Shown: positions 55,709 to 64,000, counted from the stretch's first letter. The stretch: 64,000 bases of DNA from Achatina immaculata (GCA_009760885.1 CM019697.1:31463762-31527761), one strand, 5' to 3'. The notes: a model not told the origin generated them from the sequence alone. Made by a program: numbers and translations.

Positions 55709-55966
55709 CAGGTTCTTCCTGTAGAACACTGTTAAGAATGTCGTGACGCCTGAATGTGGAGTCATACAGAGCAGCGACGGAGTAATCACCGCCCAGGCCA
55801 ATAAAGTTTATTAGGGTCCCTGGCCCATCCAACCTAAACTGTCCATCCTGATATATGATCTGATTCCCCAGTGGTTGTAAATCTCTGTTACTACTGTGTG
55901 ATTTTGCATTGCAGACCAAACACAGCTGATACATTGCTATCGTTTGAATGATATAACATGTTAAGG
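55709..55966 (-). CDS. Exon-like ORF of unknown gene, copy A
   Basis: On the - strand an acceptor (CTTTTATTGCAG) precedes 55966 and a donor (CCTG|GTAAGG) follows 55709. The block is 258 bases, a multiple of three, entering with two bases and leaving with one. The frame includes ATG at 55934 and reads MYQLCLVCNAKSHSSNRDLQ, a GNQIIYQDGQFRLDGPGT stretch, then LINFIGLGGDYSVAALYDST. With an alternative acceptor (TTTAG before 55991) it would begin with a hydrophobic IIIAFIAALTCYII segment. The LG-x-x-[FY]-x-[LV]-x-x-LYD pattern loosely resembles the opening motif of the SNTX/verrucotoxin-type domain, which also occurs in many non-toxin proteins. That is weak evidence, and I assign no function. Confidence 0.35.
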
Positions 55967-56269
55967 CTGCAATAAAAGCTATAATTATCGTCTAAAGTAA
56001 CAGTGATCTATACTTGATGATTTTGTTTGTTCATTCACGTCAGCTCCTTAGGCTTAGACCTGCTCAGCATAATGGCTAATCAGCCACTGACACAGCCAAC
56101 TAGAAATACGTATAAAAATCAACTTAATTTTTTTTAAAGGATATGAAACAAATATTTACTTGTCATTGTTTGTATTGAAAGACTCATATCTGCATATAAA
56201 ACAGATACAGTTGAAACACTGGTATTACAGCTTCTTACAGAAAATAAGGAGGAGAATCAGATTTGTCTG

Positions 56270-56610
56270 TGTTAAGAGAGCCGATATGGACTCGGGAAGT
56301 TATCGGGAAACTGACAGTTGGTATGCTGCTGTGTGAGTCGAACAATGTATGTGTGATGTCAGTTCTTCATTGTTGAAGAACTAGCCAGGTAGCGGCGGTC
56401 ATTCAAGTTGGCGAGCTAGCAGAGTGTGTTTATTCTGCGCTCATACTGGACATTGATTGTTGGCTGCCGTGTGAGCTGGACAATTTGTTAATTGACGTCT
56501 ATTCTCATGTGGACAGTCAGATCAAGGGGGAGGCCACCAACTGTAACTATTGCGTCTCCTACACATGTTCAATAAAGTTGTTGTATCGTTGAAATGGTGG
56601 TTATAAATTT
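56270..56610 (+). promoter_or_regulatory. LTR-end-like or polyadenylation segment (copy A)
   Basis: ACACATGTTCAATAAAGTTG at 56561-56580 places AATAAA (56571-56576) directly before a GTTGTTGT stretch, the usual arrangement of a cleavage and polyadenylation site and of the R-U5 part of many LTRs. Upstream the segment has a mixed, non-repetitive composition. I found no matching second LTR in the window other than the duplicated copy (58239-58244 for AATAAA). Confidence 0.3.
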
Positions 56611-56655
56611 TGCTACTGAAGAGCCTTTGAATGTGTAGCTAACCAGAAGATGCAT

Positions 56656-57005
56656 CCTGAGTAGGTGTTTGCCATGCTCTGATAGATACTGGGTAAGAGA
56701 TGGTGGTTGCCATGCTCTGATAGATCCTGGGTAAGAGATGGTGGTTGCCATGCTCTGATGGATCCTGGGTAAGAGACGGTGGTTACCATGCTCTGATAGA
56801 TCCTAGGTAAGAGATGATGGTTGCCATGCTCTGATGGATCCTGGGTAAGAGATGGTGGTTACCATGGTCTAATAGATCCTAGGTAAGAGATGGTGGTTAC
56901 CATGCTCTAATAGATCCTAGGTAAGAGATGGTGATTACCATGGTCTGATAGATCCTAGGTAAGAGATGGTGGTTACCATGGTCTGATAGATCCTAGGTAA
57001 GAGAT
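56656..57005. repeat. 38-bp minisatellite, first block (copy A)
   Basis: About nine units of TAGATCCTAGGTAAGAGATG plus GTGGTTACCATG[CG]TCTGA. The earliest units read CCTGGGTAAGAG and TTGCCATGC. The array is cut at 57005 by the start of duplication copy B. Confidence 0.95.
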
Positions 57006-57067
57006 GGGGATTGTAAAACATCTATACTGGCAGCAAGAAGCAGCAATTCGTTGAAAATAGAACTGGA

Positions 57068-57303
57068 AAATCTTATATCTTATATCCTTCCCGTGCCGTT
57101 AAACGTCACATAGGGCTCGCAAAGTAGTTCACCAGTTTTTCCTGTCTTCGGCGAGTCTTTCAACCTCATCAAAGGATTTTATGCCTGTTAATTTGGTCTC
57201 TTAACAATGTCCTCTTTAGAGTTTCACGCGGTTTGCCTCTTTTTCTTTGGCCTGTTGTGTTCCACTTGATAGCTTGTTTTGGGATTCTCTGATCATTTCT
57301 TTA
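57068..57303 (-). mobile_element. LINE family A 3' end (in duplication copy B)
   Basis: Duplicate of 55398-55635 with a 2-bp deletion near 57201. Confidence 0.85.
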
Positions 57304-57376
57304 AATACTTAAAAAGTAAGAGACAAGCAATGGGGTCAGAGAGGGAAACACGGTTCAAGAGATCGTTTGTCCTTAC

Positions 57377-57634
57377 CAGGTTCTTCCTGTAGAACACTGT
57401 TAAGAATGTCGTGACGCCTGAATGTGGAGTCATACAGAGCAGCGACGGAGTAATCACCGCCCAGGCCAATAAAGTTTATTAGGGTCCCTGGCCCATCCAA
57501 CCTAAACTGTCCATCCTGATATATGATCTGATTCCCCAGTGGTTGTAAATCTCTGTTACTACTGTGTGATTTTGCATTGCAGACCAAACACAGCTGATAC
57601 ATTGCTATCGTTTGAATGATATAACATGTTAAGG
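57377..57634 (-). CDS. Exon-like ORF of unknown gene, copy B
   Basis: The same 258-base block as 55709-55966 with acceptor and donor unchanged. On the - strand copy B precedes copy A, and since the block is symmetric in phase, splicing B to A would keep the frame. See copy A for the protein description. I see no sequence difference between the two blocks. Confidence 0.35.
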
Positions 57635-58323
57635 CTGCAATAAAAGCTATAATTATCGTCTAAAGTAACAGTGATCTATACTTGATGATTTTGTTTGTTC
57701 ATTCACGTCAGCTCCTTAGGCTTAGACCTGCTCAGCATAATGGCTAATCAGCCACTGACACAGCCAACTAGAAATACGTATAAAAATCAACTTAATTTTT
57801 TTTAAAGGATATGAAACAAATATTTACTTGTCATTGTTTGTATTGAAAGACTCATATCTGCATATAAAACAGATACAGTTGAAACACTGGTATTACAGCT
57901 TCTTACAGAAAATAAGGAGGAGAATCAGATTTGTCTGTGTTAAGAGAGCCGATATGGACTCGGGAAGTTATCGGGAAACTGACAGTTGGTATGCTGCTGT
58001 GTGAGTCGAACAATGTATGTGTGATGTCAGTTCTTCATTGTTGAAGAACTAGCCAGGTAGCGGCGGTCATTCAAGTTGGCGAGCTAGCAGAGTGTGTTTA
58101 TTCTGCGCTCATACTGGACATTGATTGTTGGCTGCCGTGTGAGCTGGACAATTTGTTAATTGACGTCTATTCTCATGTGGACAGTCAGATCAAGGGGGAG
58201 GCCACCAACTGTAACTATTGCGTCTCCTACACATGTTCAATAAAGTTGTTGTATCGTTGAAATGGTGGTTATAAATTTTGCTACTGAAGAGCCTTTGAAT
58301 GTGTAGCTAACCAGAAGATGCAT

Positions 58324-59608
58324 CCTGAGTAGGTGTTTGCCATGCTCTGATAGATACTGGGTAAGAGATGGTGGTTGCCATGCTCTGATAGATCCTGGGT
58401 AAGAGATGGTGGTTGCCATGCTCTGATGGATCCTGGGTAAGAGACGGTGGTTACCATGCTCTGATAGATCCTAGGTAAGAGATGATGGTTGCCATGCTCT
58501 GATGGATCCTGGGTAAGAGATGGTGGTTACCATGGTCTAATAGATCCTAGGTAAGAGATGGTGGTTACCATGCTCTAATAGATCCTAGGTAAGAGATGGT
58601 GATTACCATGGTCTGATAGATCCTAGGTAAGAGATGGTGGTTACCATGGTCTGATAGATCCTAGGTAAGAGATGGTGATTACCATGGTCTAATAGATCCT
58701 AGGTAGAAGATGGTGGTTACCATGTTCTAATAGATCCTAGGTAAGAGATGGTGGTTACCATGATCTAATAGATCCTAGGTAAGAGATGGTGGTTACCATG
58801 TTCTAATAGATCCTAGGTAAGAGATGGTGGTTACCATGTTCTAATAGATCCTAGGTAAGAGATGGTGGTTACCATGTTCTAATAGATCCTAGGTAAGAGA
58901 TAGTGATTACCATGATCTAATAGATCCTAGGTAAGAGATGGTGGTTACCATGTTCTAATAGATCCTAGGTAAGAGATGGTGGTTACCATGTTCTAATAGA
59001 TCCTAGGTAAGAGATAGTGATTACCATGCTCTAATAGATCCTAGGTAAAAGATGGTGATTACCATGCTCTAATAGATCCTAGGTAAGAGATAGTGATTAC
59101 CATGCTCTAATAGATCCTAGGTAAGAGATGGTGGTTACCATGTTCTAATAGATCCTAGGTAAGAGATGGTGGTTACCATGTTCTAATAGATCCTAGGTAA
59201 GAGATGGTGGTTACCATGTTCTAATAGATCCTAGGTAAGAGATGGTGGTTACCATGTTCTAATAGATCCTAGGTAAGAGATGGTGGTTACCATGTTCTAA
59301 TAGATCCTAGGTAAGAGATGGTGGTTACCATGTTCTAATAGATCCTAGGTAAGAGATGGTGGTTACCATGTTCTAATAGATCCTAGGTAAGAGATGGTGA
59401 TTACCATGGTCTAATAGATCCTAGGTAAGAGATGGTGGTTACCATGTTCTAATAGATCCTAGGTAAGAGATGGTGGTTACCATGTTCTAATAGATCCTAG
59501 GTAAGAGATGGTGGTTACCATGGTCTAATAGATCCTATGTAAGAGATGGTGGTTACCATGTTCTAATAGATCCTAGGTAAGAGATGGTGGTTACCATGGT
59601 CTGATATA
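58324..59608. repeat. 38-bp minisatellite, main block, about 34 copies
   Basis: Same unit as at 56656-57005, continuing past the end of duplication copy B. Later units are very uniform (TTACCATGTTCTAATAGATC). Each unit contains CTAGGTAAGAG, a consensus-like splice donor on the + strand. Ends at GATATAGAACC. Confidence 0.97.
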
Positions 59609-60904
59609 GAACCACTACTACCCAGGCCGATCTGGTATCAGCGAAGTCTGAAATTTATATCTAAAAATTGGTTTATAAGCCCTGAAGTGAATGAGCTCAG
59701 TAATTATAGTCTATGACAATAAATCAGACTATATTATAGCGCCAACTCCAGTTTTATGGCTGGATAAGAAAATGAAGAAAGGCTAGGTAAGCCGTAAGAC
59801 CCAGTGTCGCAATATACACAAATACAAAAATTAGTGTTTCGTGGTTCATGTAATGTCTGGTATTCTGTTCACGTCCGATCATGGAAATTACGTGCCGCAG
59901 AATTTTACACCCAAATACAGCACAAGACGTGTGATGTAAATGAAACTATTTACACAGTTCAAAATGAGGAATAAATAATATTGTGAACAAAACATTATAA
60001 AGTCATAACTTCATTCACAACTTCGTCTTTTGAAAGTGTCCATCAAAATAGCATGGCATTGTTTTAATTCTTTTTTTTTTCTGACCTCCTTGTAACCAGC
60101 AGCTGTCGTACTCTGTAGATGATGTCGTGATGATGTTGAAGCACATATATCATGTCGGGTGGGAAGTGGATTACAAAGAGGACCTGATTTGAAGACCTAG
60201 AGTGGACTCAAGAGACAGGAGACGTGTTTCTGCGCACGGAGATATCGACAACGCCTACCATATTGTTTAGGCTGAAGATTCATATCAACTCGTTACTGGG
60301 ATAAGATATAGTCTTGGCAATGTTTTGATTTGTTGGATCCGATAACAGAGCTGCCGTTCAAGTTCAGCTGTCTTAGTTCCCCGACAGACTACTCCAAAAA
60401 ATGATTTCAGATTCTTGGAGCTTTGACCCCCAATAAATACTCTCACAAAACCTTTAACTACTTTTATTCTGGCTACAGCAAAACACTAGGATCTCTTGAC
60501 TTTCAGATCACTCACGAAACTTGGCGATTTCAGTTGATCTAGAATCTGTCACGTCAGTAGCTAGCACCACTTCTCACGTGTGCAGTCACATCATCTTCCT
60601 CACTGACAGCAAGTCTTACCATACAATGTCAGCTGCCACCCAAAGAGCTCTAAGAAAGAGACACAATGCAATTGCTAAAGAAACACTGCACACGCTTTGC
60701 TTTTTAAATGCACTCAAGGATTGAAACAAAAAAAATCCTTCTTAATGGCTCTCGATGATGTGCCTCAACGTCTTCATAGCATCGGCTGCAAAGAACACCA
60801 GCTCGCAGTTCCAGTGATAGAAGATAAGACAACAGCATCTATATTATTATATTAATTATAATATATTCAATATGCATAGTTATATTTTTCCAAAAAAAAG
60901 GCTT
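59609..60904. other. Unassigned sequence with two dispersed-repeat relics
   Basis: 60105-60175 (+, GATGATGTCGTGATGATGTT) and 60755-60825 (-, FFAADAMKTLRHII on the - strand) belong to the ADAVKML-type dispersed repeat. The 67-residue + ORF at 60521-60724 is not recognised. Rest empty. Confidence 0.45.
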
Positions 60905-61055
60905 ATACAGAAACGATTAACAGAGACAGACCAAGAGGCAGACAGAAACAACGGTGGTGTGACAACCTGGACGAAGACATACGAGCCCTTGGAGTGGACA
61001 ACTGGCAGGAGAAGACTAAGAACAGAGAGGAGTGGAGACAAGCCCTGTCTCCCAT
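60905..61055 (+). mobile_element. LINE family C-like 3' end
   Basis: The + strand contains GAGACAGACCAAGAGGCAGA (RDRPRGRQ), RWCDNLDEDIRALGVDNWQE, KTKNREEWRQAL. Same layout as family C (GRPRQRWKDNIEED ... W-RE-RNREEWR). Ends where the family B fragment begins. Confidence 0.7.
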
Positions 61056-61690
61056 CGTAACATATGCCTTTGAGACCTGGACACTTAACAAAACAGATGA
61101 GAAACACATAAATGCCTTTGAATGTAAATGCCACAGAAGAGTTCTTCAAATATCATGGACACAAAAAAAAAGAACAAATAAATACACTGTCATGTCCTAG
61201 AGGCAGATAGGGATATGGTGTTAGTGCCCATATTTTCCTTGACTTGTCAGCACACTAGAGGGTGATATGGTCAGTATCACGCCTGGTCGACTTCCCTTCC
61301 AGAAGAAGTCGGGTACCCATTTCTACAGTTGGGTGACTGGGGTGCTTCCGGCCGGATTCGAACCCCCGACCTTCGCCATGTGAGACCAGTACACTAACCA
61401 CCAGACACCATTCTACAAGAACTTAATATTGAAGAAGGCTGGCTAGAAAAGAAGATTAAACAGAGAAAACTTAAATATTTTGGACGTCGTGATAATTTAG
61501 AGAGGGCCGTCTTGGAAGGTTACATAATAGAAAAAAGAAAGAGAGGAAGGCCACGGCGAAAATGGCTGCAAGATAATGTGCAAATGGATGCATCAGCAGC
61601 AGCGCATCTTGCTTACAACCGAAAGGCCTACATGAAAGCTGTTAGGGAGGCAAAGTTCCGTAAGGGACATGCAAATGACTGACTGACTGA
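61056..61690 (+). mobile_element. LINE family B copy split by a SINE
   Basis: Left part 61056-61187: TYAFETWTLNKTDEKHINAF, ECKCHRRVLQISWTQKKRTN. Right part 61409-61690: TSTR-like, NIEEGWLEKKIKQRKLKYFG, broken DNLERAVLEGYII, RKRGRPRRKWLQDNVQMDAS and ending AKFRKGHAND with an ATGACTGACTGACTGAGC tail. A SINE separates the parts. Confidence 0.85.
61188..61408 (-). mobile_element. SINE type 1 inside LINE family B
   Basis: The - strand has a partly decayed head (GGTTAGTGTACTGGTC, GGGGTTCGAATCCGGCCGG box B) and the usual body GTGATACTGACCATATCACC, GGCACTAACACCATATCC. No unambiguous target duplication beyond a few bases. Confidence 0.8.
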
Positions 61691-62314
61691 GCTAATGCTG
61701 TCCATTCAGCGGTCAAGAAAGTAGAGGCGAGATCGTAACGAAGGGCAGCTACTCAAAAAATAAATATCAGGAAGTAGAGGAACCAGTCTCGACTGGCCGG
61801 CAGAAGTGAGAAAGGGGTCACTAACATTTGATTGCGATAGCAGAAAAGATCATTCAGATTCCTTTCTGTGAATAGCAGAAAGATCATTCAGATTCTTTTC
61901 TGTGATCTGATACAGTAAATCAGGAAAAAAGAAGTACTTCTTTCTTTCTTCTTGCTCCGTCCAGCCGGCACTGCAGCTGTTCCTAAAATCACAAGTAAGT
62001 AAAATCTGATGGACACTTGTTCGTGTGTTAGGAAATAAAATTTAGAGAGGTAAAAGTCAAGGAAGAAATGACAAAAAACCATTGCAAAATAAATATATAC
62101 ACTTATTAGACAGTAAACTTTATCACTGAGACCGAAACAACTACATAACTTTATCACTGAGACCGAAACAACTACATAGACTCTTCATATATCTTAAACA
62201 GTCTGAAGCCAATAATAACACATCGCTCCTACGTAAGACTTGATTGAATGTCCTTTAGCGTTTAACTCTTTGTTTATTTGAGGCAATGAATAACCTTCTT
62301 AGTTTCGTCATGCA
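61691..62314. other. Sequence upstream of the GDE1-like gene
   Basis: A 31-base direct repeat (ACTTTATCACTGAGACCGAA plus ACAACTACATA) is present twice at 62117-62178. A roughly 30-base repeat (GATCATTCAGATTC[CT]TTTC) occurs twice at 61850-61905. TTTCGTCATGCAG at 62302-62314 is a possible acceptor for a 5' UTR splice. No clear promoter seen. Confidence 0.45.
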
Positions 62315-62420
62315 GGTACCGTGAACTTTGAACTGCATTACTCGTGACTGTTGGAGAAAAGACCGCTACCAACGTAAATATCTTCCTATAATAGCTAGGG
62401 TGATTTTACAGTACACAGCC

Positions 62421-62705
62421 ATGCTCGTGTCTCCCAGATGTAAGATCTGTCTAGGCAACACATTGCTGTTGTTGCTAATGCTGTACACATTTATCAGTGA
62501 TTCATGCCTGATATGTGTCATGCTCTCTGCCCTTGTTATTGGTGCTCTGTTGTATGTCCGTATTCCCCAAGTTCATGAGAACAAAATCAGTCCCACAATC
62601 CTCAACTTGTTCAAAAAGGAACATGACACTGTGAAGAAAAACATCATCTTTCACAAGGGAGGTGGATTTCATGCACCTGAAAACACTCTTGAAGCAGTTC
62701 AACAG
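62421..62705 (+). CDS. GDE1: Glycerophosphodiester phosphodiesterase 1-like, coding exon 1
   Basis: The start ATG at 62421 has G at -3 (CAGCCATGC); the frame is open further upstream but has no other ATG. Ninety-five codons end at the donor CAG|GTGAGT (62705/62706), phase 0. Residues 14-47 are hydrophobic (LLLLLMLYTFI and VMLSALVIGALLYV), consistent with the N-terminal membrane segment(s) of GDE1. The first catalytic motif of the GDPD fold reads FHKGGGFHAPENTL (residues 77-90); the spacing with three residues between HxGG and APENT is typical of the GDE1 branch. Family members cleave glycerophosphodiesters to glycerol-3-phosphate and an alcohol. The residue after His78 is Lys79 where Arg is usual. 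An intron of 1093 bases follows. Confidence 0.7.
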
Positions 62706-63798
62706 GTGAGTAAACATTACTAACTATTCCATGTTTAGTATTGGCAGTATGGGAAGAAATGGGAAGAGAGGCAAGGGAAGACCAAGAGAAAAGAAAAAGG
62801 CCATTGACAGTCTAATGCGATGGCACAATAAAATGTCGCCAACTGAGCTGTTGGAAAATATCAAGATCTGAGGCCTATTTATTATACCTCTGCATTTCAG
62901 AATAAGCGAGCTGAACTCCTCTACGAATGTCAGTAGAATAGTATAATTTGTACGATTTTTAAAGAAAAAATATTAGGAAAAGTTGTTTGTCAGCATTGTC
63001 TTCCTTTAGCTCTTTGGTCCTGAACTTTTTATTTCATACAAGACAATTTTCACTATGCAGTTTCATGCTTCTGCAGTACTTTGGATTGTTATACCTAAGT
63101 GATTGTTATTATTTCTGTTTTTATTTTAAATTTACTGACCATATAATTCATGGTTCAATTTTGCACTGGGCCAGAATATTTTCAGATCAGTTAGCACCGG
63201 GATCAGCACACCCTAAAAAAAAAAATGGATACCTGAGGTTTCATTGAGAAAACAAAGGTAGTGAGGACAGGTACTGTTTATTCCTGCCTCGCATGTCTGC
63301 AGTGGCCTAGAAATTTGAAAGCTCTAGCGCTTCACACCCCTTACAGCATGCAAATGCCAGAGGATATAAATGTTTTGTTTGCAGTAAAAAGTTTTGCCAT
63401 CCTGTCTGATCATGACATGCACTTCTATCTCCATTTATGCAGTCTCATTTTCCTCGTTGTGTTCAGTAGAGTGTTTCTTGACCAGAGTCATGTTGAGTAC
63501 ACACAGCATATAACAAGTCTTAGTTTTAAGTGTTACATTTTTAGTTTTAAGTGTTACATTGTTAGTTTGATTATGTAGAAGCCATGTTCTCATTGCTTAT
63601 TTTGAAACAGAGATAGATTAAAATAGCAAATTATCAATATTTTGACAAAATATTTGTTTTATTGATATATTTTTTTGGTTTTGTTTTTTGAAGCCAGTGA
63701 ATCAGTTATGGAAATTAAACAAATTTATTGCTTAAAAAACTATTTTCTTTGATGCTGTCAGGATAATTAAAGAAGTATCATGATTTCTTTGTAAACAG
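62706..63798 (+). other. Intron 1 of the GDE1-like gene
   Basis: GTGAGT at the start and TTTGTAAACAG at the end. It includes a LINE family D relic at 62755-62880 and a short ORF-rich T-rich stretch of no evident function. Confidence 0.65.
62755..62880 (+). mobile_element. LINE family D relic in the GDE1-like intron
   Basis: GGGAAGAGAGGCAAGGGAAG, ACCAAGAGAAAAGAAAAAGG, GACAGTCTAATGCGATGGCA, AACTGAGCTGTTGGAAA. Matches the C-terminal segment at 13.65-13.76 kb and 46.65-46.77 kb. Confidence 0.65.
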
Positions 63799-63974
63799 GC
63801 CATAAATTTGGAAATCCCAGCTGTGGAAATTGATTTGGACTTCACAAAAGATGGGGTTGGTGTGCTAATTCATGGCCCTAAAGTTGATGATACGACTGAT
63901 GGCCAGGGATATGTTTCAGAGTACACGTATGAGGAAATCCAGACCCTTAATGCATCCTTCAATGATATAAATAA
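63799..63974 (+). CDS. GDE1: Glycerophosphodiester phosphodiesterase 1-like, coding exon 2
   Basis: Acceptor GTAAACAG before 63799, donor AATAA|GTATGT after 63974. Frame continues directly from exon 1. It encodes AINLEIPAVEIDLDFTKDGV, a GVLIHGPKVDDTTDGQGYV stretch and a YTYEEIQTLNAS segment. The metal-binding pair E105 and D107 (VEIDLDFTKDG) and the second catalytic histidine H120 are present. Next to it Gly121 replaces the common Asp of the H-D pair, and D126 stands where Arg is usual in D-R-T-T. The later metal ligand and the rest of the barrel lie beyond the window. The gene is therefore partial at its 3' side. Confidence 0.7.
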
Positions 63975-64000
63975 GTATGTTTTCATTTACAAATAGACTG

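Larger units (their letters stand above)
55336..57005. repeat. 1.67-kb tandem duplication, copy A
   Basis: Repeats at 57006-58673 with offset 1670 before and 1668 after a 2-bp difference (GTCTCTCTTAAC here, GTCTCTTAAC in copy B). I see no other differences by eye. It includes a LINE reverse transcriptase scrap, an antisense LINE family A 3' end, an exon-like ORF on the - strand, an AATAAA-bearing segment and the first part of the 38-bp array. Confidence 0.95.
57006..58673. repeat. 1.67-kb tandem duplication, copy B
   Basis: Starts GGGATTGTAAAACATC in the middle of a 38-bp unit (GAGATG|GGGATT) and carries everything listed for copy A. Corresponding positions are +1668 to +1670. Confidence 0.95.

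Noticed and set aside
62328..62420. A longer N-terminus for the GDE1-like protein
   Set aside because: The frame is open from 62328 but without an ATG before 62421, and the upstream residues do not look like a leader. ATG 62421 gives a membrane segment at the place expected for GDE1.

Overview
This window looks like animal nuclear DNA, most likely from a lophotrochozoan and probably a mollusc. No bacterial-style operons are present. Coding sequence occurs only as short exon-like blocks with GT/AG borders. The rest is tandem minisatellites, fragments of non-LTR retrotransposons (LINEs), tRNA-derived SINEs and relics of DNA transposons. The species guess is inference from this repeat composition; nothing in the sequence proves it.

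Layout. 0-6.4 kb: a chain of minisatellites (64, 45, 33, 31, 27, about 24 and 18 bp periods) with a probable last exon of an unknown gene at 801-880 and two antisense LINE pieces. 7.3-12.1 kb: stacked LINE 3' ends from at least four families and a decayed Tc1/mariner-type transposase. 12.5-14.6 kb: a hAT-like MITE, a LINE tail and a candidate solo LTR. 15.4-17.1 kb and 20-24 kb: minisatellites. 26.5-31.4 kb: a SINE, the best-preserved LINE reverse transcriptase piece (26803-27610), and 29-bp and 28-bp arrays. 31.8-33.8 kb: a 988-bp tandem duplication, each copy holding a 39-bp array. 34.6-37.6 kb: a purine-rich array, then a 2.4-kb array of 22-bp units with an internal 946-bp duplication. 38.5-43.4 kb: nested LINEs, two with RNase H domains, one broken by a SINE with a clear 10-bp target-site duplication. 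44.7-52.9 kb: a possible two-exon gene of unknown function whose splice donor lies in a triplicated 40-bp unit. 54-59.6 kb: LINE pieces, then a 1.67-kb tandem duplication carrying an exon-like ORF that is symmetric in phase, running into a 38-bp array. 62.4-64 kb: the first two coding exons of a glycerophosphodiester phosphodiesterase 1 (GDE1)-like gene, which runs off the window.

The only gene I can name with reasonable confidence is the GDE1-like one. The other exon-like blocks are hypotheses from splice signals and reading frame. Most long ORFs here are by-products of repeat units whose length is a multiple of three or whose frames lack stops. I see no defence island, CRISPR array, gene cluster or other clear new system. 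The most unusual things are the density and layering of tandem repeats, the duplicated splice signals and exon, and two SINE types that share a body but have different tRNA-like heads.
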